Positions 53,629-64,000 of a stretch of 64,000 nucleotides of DNA are shown here, piece by piece. The notes below the pieces were generated by a model. The model ran no database searches. It was not told the origin of the DNA and saw nothing but the letters and a program-made list of their open reading frames with translations. Both the position numbers and the translations under genes were made by a program. The DNA comes from Phialophora verrucosa (taxonomy: Eukaryota > Ascomycota > Eurotiomycetes > Chaetothyriales > Herpotrichiellaceae). The number at the start of each line of letters is the position of its first letter. Within the stretch, counting starts at the first letter, position 1. The stretch is from NCBI GenBank assembly GCA_002099365.1, contig MSED01000015.1, positions 186,001 through 250,000 of the forward strand, written 5' to 3'.

Positions 53629-55208
53629 AGTCGGTATGGTCTTGAAGGTCTTCAATGAGATGTCAGAAATAGTCGAAGGTGTTTCTGTCCCCGTTCCGCA
53701 CCAGGCGCTGACGCTGTCGATATCCACAATGATGAAGGCGGAACGTTTGTGCTTCGGGATGCTTGGAACCAGGGGAGATGCGAGGAAGAAAATCAAGAAA
53801 TCAAGCTACAGCCTGCTCGAAAGCCGAGTTTTATAGCTGAGATTAAGCTGAAATGCCAACCTTCAGCTCTGATGCGTGCGACAATCACCTTGAGTGTGCG
53901 AACACCGCCAATACGGAGCCATTCATTTCCATGAGCCCATCACGATCGAGATGAGCTGCTGGAGAGCTTGGCGACTGACCTCCATCTCTCAGCTCATGTA
54001 GTTTTGCGGCGGTCTCGCGCCTTGAACAGGCGCCAGTTGTGCTTCATTTGGCACCCGAGGCGGTGTGCCTTACAAAATGTGTTGCAATTTCTGCTCGAAC
54101 TCGTAAACAAGCAATAGAGCGCTGTCACGCGGACCATTTTCCTTGAGACGCCTTCCCTGCAGCAGAAATGCATTGGTAGGGGAAGGCTGAAGGTGCACGG
54201 AACGAATCTGCTAAGCCTTTATGCGTGTGAAGTCGAGGTGACAGGCCATGAGTCGCCCCATTCGACTTGCCCAGGCTTTAACCTCAGCAATCTCAAGCCT
54301 ATAGTTTCAAAGAACAGCACTGCGACCTTTGTGAAGCGATGCGTACCCCGACCGTCGATCTATCATCAGTCGCCCAGTGCCAGGGGGAGAGCTCCTCTTA
54401 AGACTCCTTGGCATCTCAGCCGCTCCTTGGTTCTCGAGTAGAGGCATTGGCATGACATTTTCGATCATGGCAGAGACCCTCGTGCACGGTGATAGGACCG
54501 CCCCGCAGTGACATGACTGCAAATGCATACATTTGCATGTTCCGTGGACGATACGAAGATGAAGCTTCAGCTCCGACTCCAGAGCTGCTCCAAGATCAAG
54601 AATTCGGAGCCAGCCTTGATTTGATCAGGGTTGGCACCCAGCTTCCATTTGATCCACCGTATTTGAATGTACGGTCAGCAACATGTCAGCGTGACGCACA
54701 AAGATATTCAAAAGTCAACGCTCTCAATGCTCTGACGCTGGATCAGTCTGCGAACCATCAGCCCAGCTTTGTGCCAGGGAAAGCTTTCGCTTGAAGCTAA
54801 GATGCCCCACGTGGAATAGTGTCTCAAGGCGAATGGTGTCATAAGGTGAAGGATGTCTTCCGAATTTCAAGCTCATGAGATGAGATGACTGGCTTGACCA
54901 TTCAAGTCGATCTCGCCCATAGTTCTGTGCTCTCACAAACGACCGTTGACAGGGGACTGAGCTCGACCTAGAGTAACGGCCCGCTCGGTGGTTCTTGCTC
55001 GAAAAGGTGAGCCCGGACATATTAGTATAACAGGAAGAAGGACCATCGCAGTTGCAATGGCAAGGCAACCACAGCTTGTTCTTGTTCCTTTCCCTTCACA
55101 TGCTACACCTTCCACCATTTTGAAGTTCTGGTCTCTACTTGCTCTTACAACTAGTCTTTCCACACCCGCTTACGGAGTTCATTATTCATCAATATCAACA
55201 TCAATACC
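53629..55208. other. intergenic, no gene recognised
   Basis: 1.58 kb. Only short frames on both strands; metzincin promoter lies at its left edge. Confidence 0.5.
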
Positions 55209-55976
55209 ATGCCGCACAAGTCAATCAGGATGTCGCTGGGCAGGGCGCCACCGGATCTCTGGAGGGACATCTGGGATCCGGACAAGTACAACCTCGAGCG
55301 AGAACGATGCAAGGCCACCCTCACTGAGCAGCGACTACTGATCTGTGAATCCCGAGAGGACCATTACAAATTGACACGGCCGTCCGCCACTGCTACAAGG
55401 CGATTCTCCTCCTCGACCCTATCATTTTTCTTCAGCCGCCAACACTCAGACCTCAGCAACAATGAAGCTCCTTCTACGGAGAATGATCCGAAGCAAGTCG
55501 AAGCGTCTTTTAAGGTGATAGGCAAGATGCCCCTCGAGGATAAATACAAGAGAGCCTTCGACTTCCCCGGAGGTCCCCTTCTCCAGTCGCCATGTGTCCT
55601 TCAAACCCACCCCGAAGTGATGCGTGCCGTCCACGACTACCTTCGGCAAAAACCAAAGAGGAAAAACTGGAAGGCCATTGGAGTTCTGCCGAGCGCTGGA
55701 GGTGACATGCAAGCCAGGACAGAGCGAGACCCTAAAGATTCGGAGAACGTCGGCTGTTCCAAGCACCAGTGGTTGGAGGAAAGCCCACCGTCACTGCACT
55801 TCGTCCTGATCGAGCGGAAGTACAGGTGCAACTGTGAAAAGTCATACCATCCCCGGCATAAACTCAGGATCAGATACAAGCCAGGGTATACGCCTCCCAG
55901 CCCGCAAGAAAGGAAGAGGTTGTACCAGAAGTGGAAGAAACAGACAGCAAGCGGCAGCGGTGGAAGACGTTACTGA
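55209..55976 (+). CDS. hypothetical protein, 255 aa
   Basis: Single open frame with ATG at 55209 and no recognised family. Very basic and aromatic: RAPPDLWRDIWDPDKYNLER near the start, a Ser/Phe stretch (FSSSTLSFFFSRQHSD) around 65-80, FDFPGGPLLQSPCVLQTHPE mid-protein, and a C-terminal region with a CxC (KYRCNCEKSYHPRHKLRIRY) followed by Pro/Lys-rich sequence ending KKQTASGSGGRRY. No signal peptide or membrane helix. Trp, Cys and His richness without repeats favours a real, lineage-restricted protein over chance, but no homolog is recalled and an additional exon cannot be excluded. Confidence 0.5.
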   Translation: MPHKSIRMSLGRAPPDLWRDIWDPDKYNLERERCKATLTEQRLLICESREDHYKLTRPSATATRRFSSSTLSFFFSRQHSDLSNNEAPSTENDPKQVEASFKVIGKMPLEDKYKRAFDFPGGPLLQSPCVLQTHPEVMRAVHDYLRQKPKRKNWKAIGVLPSAGGDMQARTERDPKDSENVGCSKHQWLEESPPSLHFVLIERKYRCNCEKSYHPRHKLRIRYKPGYTPPSPQERKRLYQKWKKQTASGSGGRRY

Positions 55977-56317
55977 ATGAAACCTCAGCAAAGACCACGC
56001 CGGCGAGGACTATACGCAGGTGCATAAAAGGTCGATTGGCCGGGGATATCATCGCTTGGCTCAGCCACCTTGACTTAGCAGGTGGCAGTCTAGCTGGCAT
56101 TTTCTATCACATCCTTAGTCAACGAGCTCTAGAACCAAGACATATCCATAACTGAGCTGCTCTTGTTGACCATTTGATATGCCGTGTACCGTGCGTTGGT
56201 TTTCGAAGCTGAGGATCCCCTAACAGCCAGTGCCGAAGGGCCACAAGGGAAACACCGCGATAGCTTTCTAGTCCTTCCCGCGAGACCCAGCCGAGACACT
56301 GCTCTGTTGATTCCCAA
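55977..56317. other. convergent 3' region
   Basis: 341 bp between the hypothetical + strand gene and aminopeptidase P (-); no signal seen. Confidence 0.5.
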
Positions 56318-58359
56318 TCAAATCGGGGCGGTCTCCCTCTTCAGCCACTTGGTTGTCCGCTCATCTTCCTCAAAATACCCGGACGTCTTGTCCCACACCT
56401 CTGCGTGATAAGTGTTCAACCACTCCCTCTCCTCTGGGTCCAGGAGCTTCGGGTCGATCAACTTCCGGCACATAGGCACCATGGTCACATGCTCGAATCC
56501 AATCCACGGCTTATCCCCGAATTTGTGGTTCGTTTGCGCTTCGCGCGCCATGATCATGTTCTCAATGCGGATGCCGAAGTTGCCGTCCTCGTAGTACCCT
56601 GGCTCGTCGGAGACGACGTTGCCGATGGAGAGGGAGACTTCACTGTAGGCGGCGCGGGTGCCGATGCCGATGGGTCCCTCGTGCACGTTGAGGTAGGAGC
56701 CGACGCCGTGGCCCGTGCCGTGGCGGTAATCGAGGCCCTCGCGCCAGAGGTGTTGGCGAGCGAATGCATCAATGGCGAAACCTGTAGTGCCTTTGGGAAA
56801 GACCGCACGGTCGAGGGCAATCACGCCCTTGAGAACCAATGTGTAGGCCTTGACTTCCATCTCTGAGGGGGTGCCGAAGTGTAGCGTGCGGGTTGTGTCT
56901 GTTGTGCCATCGAGGTATTGAGCGCCGGAGTCGCAGAGGTAGACCTGGTTGACGTCGATGGTGGAGCAGTTGCCGCGCTCGGGCGAATAGTGGATGATCG
57001 CGGCATTAGGGCCGGTTGAGGAGATGGTGTCGAAGGACAAGCCGACAAAGTGTTTGCCTTTCGAGCGGATCTCTTCGAGTTTGTCAGCGGCTTGGACTTC
57101 GTCGATCCATGAGCCGCTCTGGAGTTCGGATTCTAGCCAGGCGAAGTATTTGGACAAGGCGGCGCCGTCTCGAATGTGACACTGCCGCATCCCTTCCAGT
57201 TCCGTAGCATTCTTGATGGCTTTGGCGTCGGCGATGGGACTCCTACTCTCTTCGACCTTCTCTTCCCCGCCTAGGCCAAGATAGAGCGCCCACGACGATT
57301 TGTTGGACAACAATAGCTTGGGAGAGCGGGGTTTCTTGGTGGCGCCGTTGGCTTGCGATTCGCTGGTAGCGGCCTCGGCAATGCTGGTGAGATCGGAAAA
57401 TAGTGCATCGTAAGGCTTGATAGTCACCGTTCCTTTCAAGTGCTCTTTGACTTCCGGACCGAACTTGGAGGAGTCAATGTAGATGGTGGCGGAGTTGGGT
57501 GTGATGGCCGCATAGGAGAAGAACACAGGATTGTAGGGGATGTCGTTACCTCGCAGGTTGAAGAGCCAGGCGATCTCGTCAAGCATGGATACGACCATGC
57601 CGGCAGCTTTCTTCTTCTTGAGGTCCTTGCGCAGGTCGTTAAGCTTCTCTTGATAAGCCTTTCCCGAGTACTTCTCTGGCAGGACGATGACTTTTTCTGC
57701 CGGCCGTGGCGGTCTGCCTGTCCAGATCTTATCAACCAGGTTCCCGGGGATACCGACCAGTGTCGCGTGCGACTTCTTTTTCAGCGTGTCGCTGAGCTTG
57801 CGAGCGTCCGAGGCTGTAATAACAGTGGGATCGACACCGACAGTCTTCCCGCCTTCTGCCTGCTCTGCAGTCCTAGTTCAGCTTCAGCCCATGGACATGG
57901 TCAAAGCGAAGGTCATCCCTACCATTCCTGCCACGTTGGGACCTCCTCCATGCCCTGTTTCAGCAAGTGCCAGTTGTCATCGAGCTGCTTCGAGGCCTGA
58001 TTGAAATATCGTCCATCTGTGGCCAAGGCTGCTTTCTCGAGGGTAATGACAGCAGTGCCAGCCGACCCTGTAAAACCGGAGATATAGGCTCTTCTTGCGT
58101 CGCACGGGGCAATATATTCCGACTGGTGGCTGTCTTCTGAAGGGACGATGTAGACATCCACCTTGTGTTCGCGCATCAGCCCGCGGAGCTGAGCCAACCG
58201 CTCACTTGTATCCACCTTTTCCATGTCTGCAGCTTGCAACGAACTCGAGAAAGAGAACGATCGGACAGACTGCAGGGGCGAGCGGCTGGGTATCAGTGCC
58301 CGATTGCGGACCGGAGATCGACGTAGCGAGAATGGCAAGCGCAAGGACGGCCAGCGCAT
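56318..58359 (-). CDS. Xaa-Pro aminopeptidase P (M24B)
   Basis: Two exons on the - strand: 57923-58359 and 56318-57872 (intron 50 bp, GTAGGG donor, CTAG acceptor), 663 aa from the far ATG. Two creatinase-like N-terminal domains precede the pita-bread catalytic domain. Metal ligands: the Asp pair in LCDSGAQYLDGTTDTTRT, His in HGTGHGVGSYLNVHEGP, Glu in SDEPGYYEDGNFGIRIENM. Cuts N-terminal residue before proline. A second ATG at 58224 (MEKVDTSERLAQLRGLM) would give the usual cytosolic 618-aa form, while the longer start adds an Arg/Ser-rich presequence (RRSPVRNRALIPSRS), so dual cytosol/mitochondria targeting is possible. Intron retention would give an immediate TAG after QEW. Divergent from the karyopherin gene. 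Confidence 0.95.
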
Positions 58360-58930
58360 CGAAAATGAGGCCAAGGGGAGATAAGTGAAGAAACAATTGA
58401 TCACCTTGATCCTGCTGGCGCAGGTGCCATGTTACTGAATCCGCTTGTGCATATGGCCTCGCATTGAAGTTGTGACTATGACGGAATGGGCATCGACCCC
58501 GAAACTCTGACGAGGCTGAACTTCAGCCTTGCCGCGGCCAACCCGCCGAGCCACTTCTTTCTTCTTTCTTTAGATTCTCAGTTCGTGCTTCATCGGGATT
58601 ATCAGGGCTGGCGACAATGACAAACTATCCGTCATTAACCCCTGCGAAACCAATCATTTTAACAGTTAGAAATCAGTTAGCAAGCTGTTCACGGGAGTTT
58701 CATAAACAGCGCGCCGCTTTTTGCACATGTGCCTAATAACCCAAGGGTTTAAAAGTCCGGACCCACTGCCCTAGCCAAAAGGTCAAGATATTCTCAGTGA
58801 CGGAACGGCTTCGCGCCAGGTCAGTTTCGCGGTTGGCGTGTTCGCTCTGGGATGAAGATTGTCCTGATTTTCCTCTCTAAGCCTCCGCCCTGAGCAGACA
58901 TGTTCTGGCCGATCCTGTCCACTAAGCACA
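58360..58930. promoter_or_regulatory. bidirectional promoter aminopeptidase P / karyopherin
   Basis: 571 bp between two divergent starts; no other gene. Contains a CT-rich tract at 58555-58575 (TTTCTTCTTTCTTT on +). Confidence 0.5.
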
Positions 58931-61900
58931 ATGGAGCGCCTGATAGGAGATCTTTATGATCCCGCAAATCAATCATCCCCTGAGCGCATAAATGAGATCC
59001 AAACACAGATCCAGCGACTGCAGCGGGAGAAGTCTGCATGGCAACTGGGGCTCGACCTGCTGCACCATGGAGAAGCCACTGTACGTTTCTACGGCGCTTT
59101 GACCTTGACCATCAAGATCAATGCTGATTGGTAAGTGTGAAGGTTTCCTTGGGCCCCCGAAACAACTAACCGTAATTCAGGGACAATGATGGTCTGGGCA
59201 AAGATGAGCAGCTGAGAAATTATCTGCTTGAAGCCTTGGTAACCAGCTACATACGTCTCACCACCCTCCCGGATTCAAACTTTGTGCTGCGGAAGCTCGT
59301 CTCCACACTCATCACTTTCTTCGCACGGCCCGATTCAGGTTGGACACTGCCAATTAGACACATCCTGGCTTGCACGATTAGCAGAAACTACGTCTCTGAA
59401 GAAAGCTTACCGGAAGTTGAGCAGTTACTTGGTCGCCCTGATGGCTTGTCCGACCATCAGCTCAAAGGGGTCCTGATGGTTGCCACAATTATGGCGGAGG
59501 ATCTGAGCAGCCACTCCTCGAGTACAATCGACGATGGCAAGCTCAGCAGTCGTGTGGCTGCTAACTGCCTCGATACATTACAGCTCTTGAGATACTCTAC
59601 GGCGCTCGCTCCAGCGAGCCAGGTCGCGGTGTCGCGGAATGGCTCCAATCACCGGCAGAACGAGGAAGAGTCAAAAGCCGGCGATGCTACCGCACTGATA
59701 CACTTGGGCGTTCAAGCAATCCCATACTGGGTCAACATGATCAGATACAGCAAGGGTACGGAGACTCGGAGTCTCGAAGATCTCGCTGTAGATTGCATTG
59801 CTGCAGCCAGCAGCTATTTGGAGGTGACCGGGCTGACCGGGAGTGTCCTTCAGATGCTGGTGTCTCTTGAGCACTCATCAGCGAGGCTTCTACGGCGAGG
59901 GATTCCGGGTTTTCCATCCGCCGTTGTCTCCTCCAGTAAGGCCGCAGAAATGGTGACCTCGCTTCTACGAGGTGACTTCATCCCTGACGGAATGCTCTAT
60001 GTCGATTTGTTAGACTCGATCCTGAATCGTGCAGACACCACCAAGCCTGACTATCTACACGATCATGGGCTTGCAGAGATCGTTCGAATCGTGGGACAGC
60101 TTCTTCGCTGTGAGGGAGTGGCCGTCATTGAAGATCCGGTTTGCCACATTGCTCTTCAGAGAATCACCGAAATTATCGAGGGATCCACTGATTGGGAAGA
60201 TGCGAACGACCCGGCAAAGGACTTTCTGAAGACCTTGACAGCGGATGCCTGCGAGGCCTGTCTTCTGAAGATCAGAATCCCTTCCGAGCAAATGTCCAGC
60301 GAGACCCAAGATTGGGATGCGGATGATCGAGCAAGGTTTCGCGACTTTCGTTACGACGTGCACGATTTCTTCCAGTCAGCCGTTACCATACTGGGGAACG
60401 CACTGATCGAGGAAGTTGTCAAGACCATTGTTCAACAGGGCACACCACCGGATTGGAGCACTTTCGAAGCCAGCACTTTCGGCCTGATCGCTTTATTGGA
60501 CTCCATATCATCAGAGGCAGACACGTATGATATTTTGATCACCATGGTGCTGGGTAGCCCTGCTTGGAGTTATCTGCTTCAGTCTGCTGACATTCCGGAT
60601 CGAGCACTGCAGACAGGAATCAACTTCATCGCCGAGAACGTCACGTATCTTGAACGGCATCCCGACCGGCTGGTGCCGATTCTGAATTTCCTCTTCTCCT
60701 CGCTACACCTCAAGGCGTCCACGGCTGCGGCTTCACGCGCAATCTATAAGCTCTGCGATTCTCACCGAGAGATCCTCAGAGATGGACTACCCCAGTTCAT
60801 GGGATCGCTGGGATCAATAGGAGATATTGCAGAGGCAGAGAGGCACCGGATTTTTGCTGCTGTTGCAGCGATCATTCAGGCCCTTCCTAGCGACGAAGCC
60901 AAAGTGCAGCCAGTTACAACACTTCTTGCTACCATTGGGCTGGCCTTGAGAAGTGCAGACGATAGCACTGCAGACAAAGACGAGGTATTGAGAGTTTGCA
61001 CAGACGTTGTACAGACATTGGCCTCGATTGGCAAAGGCTTGCGATCGCCTGCAGATGTCCCAGTAGACCTGGAGGCACCGAGCACGGATACATCCGACTT
61101 CTGGACGACAGGACCTGGTGCCCATGTGCAGCGGGAGGTTCTAGGAATCTACCACGCCACGCTACAAAAGGTTCAGACCAACATTGATAATGTCTTCGTC
61201 GATGCGTGCTGTGACTTCATCAGATCAGGGTTTACGGAGACGCATCCTTCGCCATTCAAGTTCTCGGATTCGGTCGGGCTTGAGTTGATACTGGAGTTTG
61301 TCAATGTCAACAATCCGAGCATCGACAATGCGATGGCCTGCGTCGCTAGCTACCTGGCCTCAGTGAGTCCTGAGAACATAGGAAACAGTGTGAGGGCCGT
61401 ATTGTATGCCGTGGTCTCTCACCAGCAGCATATCCTAACCATTCACCAGCAAAATGGCCAAGTGCCAAACAGCAACTTCCCTTCCGCGTCACTTGACTTC
61501 TTGGGGCGCTGCTTCGGTAAGTGGGGAAGAGTATGGTTCGAATATCAAGACTGTCAAGAGACAGTCGTGGTAGCCATGGAGCTGGGATTGGTGGTTATGG
61601 CAGACTCTGATACGCTGCCACGACGGTCGGCAGCGGCATTCTTCGCAGCATTTGCCGACTTCACCGGGCCTGAGACAGGGCTCGACGGCGACGTAAGCAC
61701 CACAGTGAGGGCCGTCCTGGAACAATTTGGTCCTCGCACGCTCTCGCTGTTGCTGCGACTACTAGGCGGAGAATGTGCTCGGTCAGAACTCGACAGCTTG
61801 TCCGAAACCCTGAAGCGATACGTTCAGAAGCAGCCCATGCTCACGAAGGCAGTCTTCAGGGCAGCGGTCAAGCACGAGTCTGGCGTAATGAATGAAAAGG

Positions 61901-62040
61901 CTCTTAAAGCCACGACATTGGAACAACGAAACCGGTTTGTCTCCCAGGTAGAGGCATTGCGAGGTGCTCGGAAGACGAATGAGGTAGTAAAGGACTTTTG
62001 GATTGCGTGCAGGGGAAGCGGCTTTGGATACATTGCCTGA
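58931..62040 (+). CDS. karyopherin of the importin-beta family (Kap122/Pdr6-like, importin-13 group)
   Basis: Two exons: 58931-59130 and 59181-62040 (intron 50 bp, phase 2), 1019 aa. All-helical protein without membrane segment, as expected for HEAT repeats. The N-terminus (MERLIGDLYDPANQ ... GLDLLHHGEATVRFYGALT) followed by LTIKINADWDNDG resembles the Kap122/IPO13 start, where the sequence VRFFGALT is shared. Mid-protein segments such as SSHSSSTIDDGKL and the C-terminal GPRTLSLLLRLLGGECARSE fit the long HEAT solenoid. Family role: Ran-dependent import or export of cargo such as TFIIA in yeast. Cargo here not readable. The long second exon is uninterrupted. Divergent from aminopeptidase P. 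Confidence 0.85.
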
Positions 62041-62424
62041 TCCAATACGGAGTACACGAACTTGGATTCCAGCTACCTTGAGCCGGCGCAAGCTAAGACG
62101 ATAGAGGTGAATAAACAAGAGGCCCAGGACGACACGGGATGAACGAAAAGACACGTACTGAGTAGCTTATGTACACATTTCCCCCCAGTCGATGAGGCCT
62201 GGCGGAGAGTCGCGGCGCAGTTGGAGACGCGGACCCTCGAGTCGCTCGCTTGTCACGACATTTCGCATTTCGCATTTCGCAGTTTCGCATTTCACGTCTC
62301 GCTGCCGCCTTCGTCTCTCATATGCCACATTGGCACGCGGTCTCGTCTGGTCGGGCGTTCTCCACGTTCAAAATCCAGTAGAAAATGCGAATCTGTCGCC
62401 TCCGACTCCGTGATTCTCGGTAGC
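62041..62424. other. intergenic, SEC8 promoter
   Basis: 384 bp. TACGGAGTAC at 62046-62055 lies just after the karyopherin stop; a TTTCGCA tandem repeat is at 62260-62293. Confidence 0.55.
62260..62293. repeat. TTTCGCA heptamer tandem repeat
   Basis: Four to five near-perfect copies of a 7-bp unit (ATTTCGC) in the SEC8 upstream region, about 130-165 bp before its start codon. Confidence 0.7.
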
Positions 62425-64000
62425 ATGAGCGGTAGCAATCCCTATGCCGTCAACGGCGGGCAAGGAGGATATCGTCCAGGCAACGAGTCAAACCCCTATG
62501 CACCAACCGGTACCTCGAATACAGTGGCCGGCAGTCGCTTCGCGGATCCCTATGCGAACCCTCAAAACAATGCATCCTCAGCATCCGTCAACAGTTTCGG
62601 CTCTCAAGAGCGCAGGCGCAGGTCGAATCCGTACGACACCCGCGATATAGATGGCGCCAGTACGGTGCCTTCGTCGAGGGCTGGATCTGGTGGAGGGCCT
62701 CCCATGGGAGCCTTTGGGGGCTTGCCGCGACCAAGATACGCTGAAGCCGCTCCTCCGCCTCGGAACGACTATGGCAATGGGAGAGAAAGAGAACCACGAG
62801 ACTACGAGCAGAGACAGCAAACACCGCCATCCATTCGGGAACGAGAAAGAGCATACAACGAGAATCACAGAGGCTACAATGAGAGCAGGAGTCAAGAGAG
62901 GAGAGAGGTACGGGACCGAGCACAAATGCCGCCTCCGTCAACCATGCCCGCGAAACCAAGTCTGCCCAGGCTGAACGAACAAACGCCGACCAACGGTTAT
63001 ACGGTCCAGAATAACTTTCCTCCTCCCGAAAACACCAACAGACGTTACTCCCCTCGTCGGCCGACAAAAGGCATGGAGGAAATCATGCGCCACATCCAGG
63101 GGAACTGGAAGGACATGGAAGGAGATGATTGTGTCCCGGTCAAGGTCGCTCTCAGGCTCATGGACCCCAGTTCTCTGGGTCTGGCGGAGAAAGAGGGGGA
63201 CTTCTCAAACACGCACGCTGACCTGCAAAAGTGCCTGAAGTCAGTAGTTAATGAACACTATGCCGACTTCAACAGCGCCGTTGGAACCTATCACAAGATC
63301 CAGAACGCGATCAATGAGAGCCAAAGCCGTGTGAGACAACTCAAGTTGGGCCTGATGAACGTCAGAGACGGCATGCTGAGTGCGCGGCCCGAAGTGAAAT
63401 CACTGGCCGAGCAAAGTGGTGAGCTCGACAACATGCTCGCGACTCTAACCAGTATCGAATCATTCAAGGCTCTCCCTAGCAAGTTGGAAGAGAAGATCAG
63501 CGAAAAGAAGTTCCTCGGAGCGGTAGACCTTCTGATGGAGAGTCTCAAGAACATCACCAAGAGTGACCTCGACGGCATTGGTGCCATCACTGATCTTCGG
63601 AACTATTTCGCCAACCAGGAAAGCACTTTGCTCGACATCCTCATCGAGGAGTTGCACGACCATCTCTATCTGAGAAGCCCCTATTGCAAGGACCGATGGA
63701 AGGGCAAGAAGGCCAACGGTGACGACCGAGATCCCAAGGATAACATGTTGAGCTCCGGTGTGAATGCTTGGGATCGACCGTTTAGCCATTACTTGAATAA
63801 TGTGGACCTTGCATCTCCCATGGTCGAAGACCCGACCAAGAACCCCGAAGTCGACACTTTCTACTACGTCCATATGATCCTTGAGTCCCTGAACAAGCTC
63901 GGTCGGCTGGATGAGGCAGTGTCGAGGATCGAGCAAAGAATGCCCATGGAACTGTACAAAGTCGTAGAGAAGACGAACCACGATATTGACGCAAAGTTCC
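62425..64000 (+). CDS. SEC8: exocyst complex subunit Sec8 (5' partial, runs off the window)
   Basis: ATG at 62425 opens a frame with no stop to the window end (525 codons). Residues ~1-210 are a disordered N-terminal extension with four NPY/DPY repeats (SNPYAVNG, SNPYAPTG, DPYANP, SNPYDTRD) and Arg/Glu-rich RERERAYNEN. The Sec8 core follows: GMEEIMRHIQGNWKDM, DPSSLGLAEKEGDF, a coiled-coil (KIQNAINESQSRVRQLKLGL) and LRNYFANQESTLLDILIEEL with HDHLYLRSPYCKDRW, diagnostic of Sec8. The exocyst tethers secretory vesicles at the plasma membrane. The remaining ~two-thirds of the protein lies beyond position 64000. No intron is needed in this part. Confidence 0.93.
   Translation, partial: MSGSNPYAVNGGQGGYRPGNESNPYAPTGTSNTVAGSRFADPYANPQNNASSASVNSFGSQERRRRSNPYDTRDIDGASTVPSSRAGSGGGPPMGAFGGLPRPRYAEAAPPPRNDYGNGREREPRDYEQRQQTPPSIRERERAYNENHRGYNESRSQERREVRDRAQMPPPSTMPAKPSLPRLNEQTPTNGYTVQNNFPPPENTNRRYSPRRPTKGMEEIMRHIQGNWKDMEGDDCVPVKVALRLMDPSSLGLAEKEGDFSNTHADLQKCLKSVVNEHYADFNSAVGTYHKIQNAINESQSRVRQLKLGLMNVRDGMLSARPEVKSLAEQSGELDNMLATLTSIESFKALPSKLEEKISEKKFLGAVDLLMESLKNITKSDLDGIGAITDLRNYFANQESTLLDILIEELHDHLYLRSPYCKDRWKGKKANGDDRDPKDNMLSSGVNAWDRPFSHYLNNVDLASPMVEDPTKNPEVDTFYYVHMILESLNKLGRLDEAVSRIEQRMPMELYKVVEKTNHDIDAKF

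Overview
The window is nuclear DNA of a filamentous ascomycete (Pezizomycotina). The evidence is compact genes with short introns of about 50-90 bp, GT...AG borders with CTAAC/CTAAT-like branch motifs, and fungus-specific families (Zn2Cys6 and bZIP/DUF3425 regulators, a HET-domain gene, Las17/WASP, Kap122, an MpaB-like oxygenase, a secreted S10 carboxypeptidase). TTAGGG-type interstitial motifs are present. Eurotiomycetes, perhaps a black-yeast relative (Chaetothyriales), is my inference from overall gene flavour and is not demonstrated.

Layout. 1-5.4 kb: Zn2Cys6 regulator (+), signal peptide peptidase (+), a 75-aa small protein (-). 5.8-10.6 kb: WASP/Las17 (+) facing the mitochondrial Mg2+ channel MRS2 (-). 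10.9-18.8 kb: secreted serine carboxypeptidase (-, six exons) divergent from a stand-alone BRCT protein (+), then a MOSC/mARC-like protein (-) and an MFS transporter (-, four exons). 18.8-23.1 kb: gene-poor, with a HET-domain pseudogene broken by several frameshifts and a stop. 23.1-33.5 kb: bZIP/DUF3425 regulator (+), MpaB-like oxygenase (-), methionine synthase (-), steroid-5-alpha-reductase-like enzyme (-), acetolactate synthase regulatory subunit ILV6 (-). 34.5-45.7 kb: metallo-beta-lactamase-fold hydrolase (-), a decayed Zn2Cys6 fragment, histidine phosphatase (-), secreted alpha-carbonic anhydrase (+), a decayed bZIP fragment, DUF924 protein (+). 46.2-64 kb: dense housekeeping block with vacuolar amino-acid transporter AVT1-like (-), eRF1/SUP45 (+), prephenate dehydratase (-), a metzincin without signal peptide (-), an orphan 255-aa ORF (+), aminopeptidase P (-), karyopherin Kap122-like (+), and the 5' part of exocyst SEC8 (+, runs off the window).

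Functionally the window mixes housekeeping (translation termination, nuclear import, exocytosis, actin nucleation, Mg2+ import) with amino-acid metabolism (MetE, Ilv6, prephenate dehydratase, aminopeptidase P, Avt1) and two gene-poor, decaying stretches (18.8-23.1 and 35.7-44.8 kb) holding broken regulator and HET genes. No rRNA, tRNA, CRISPR or recognisable transposon was found. Many coding regions need splicing; exon limits were placed by reading splice sites and checking that reading frame and family motifs join. No transcript evidence was available.
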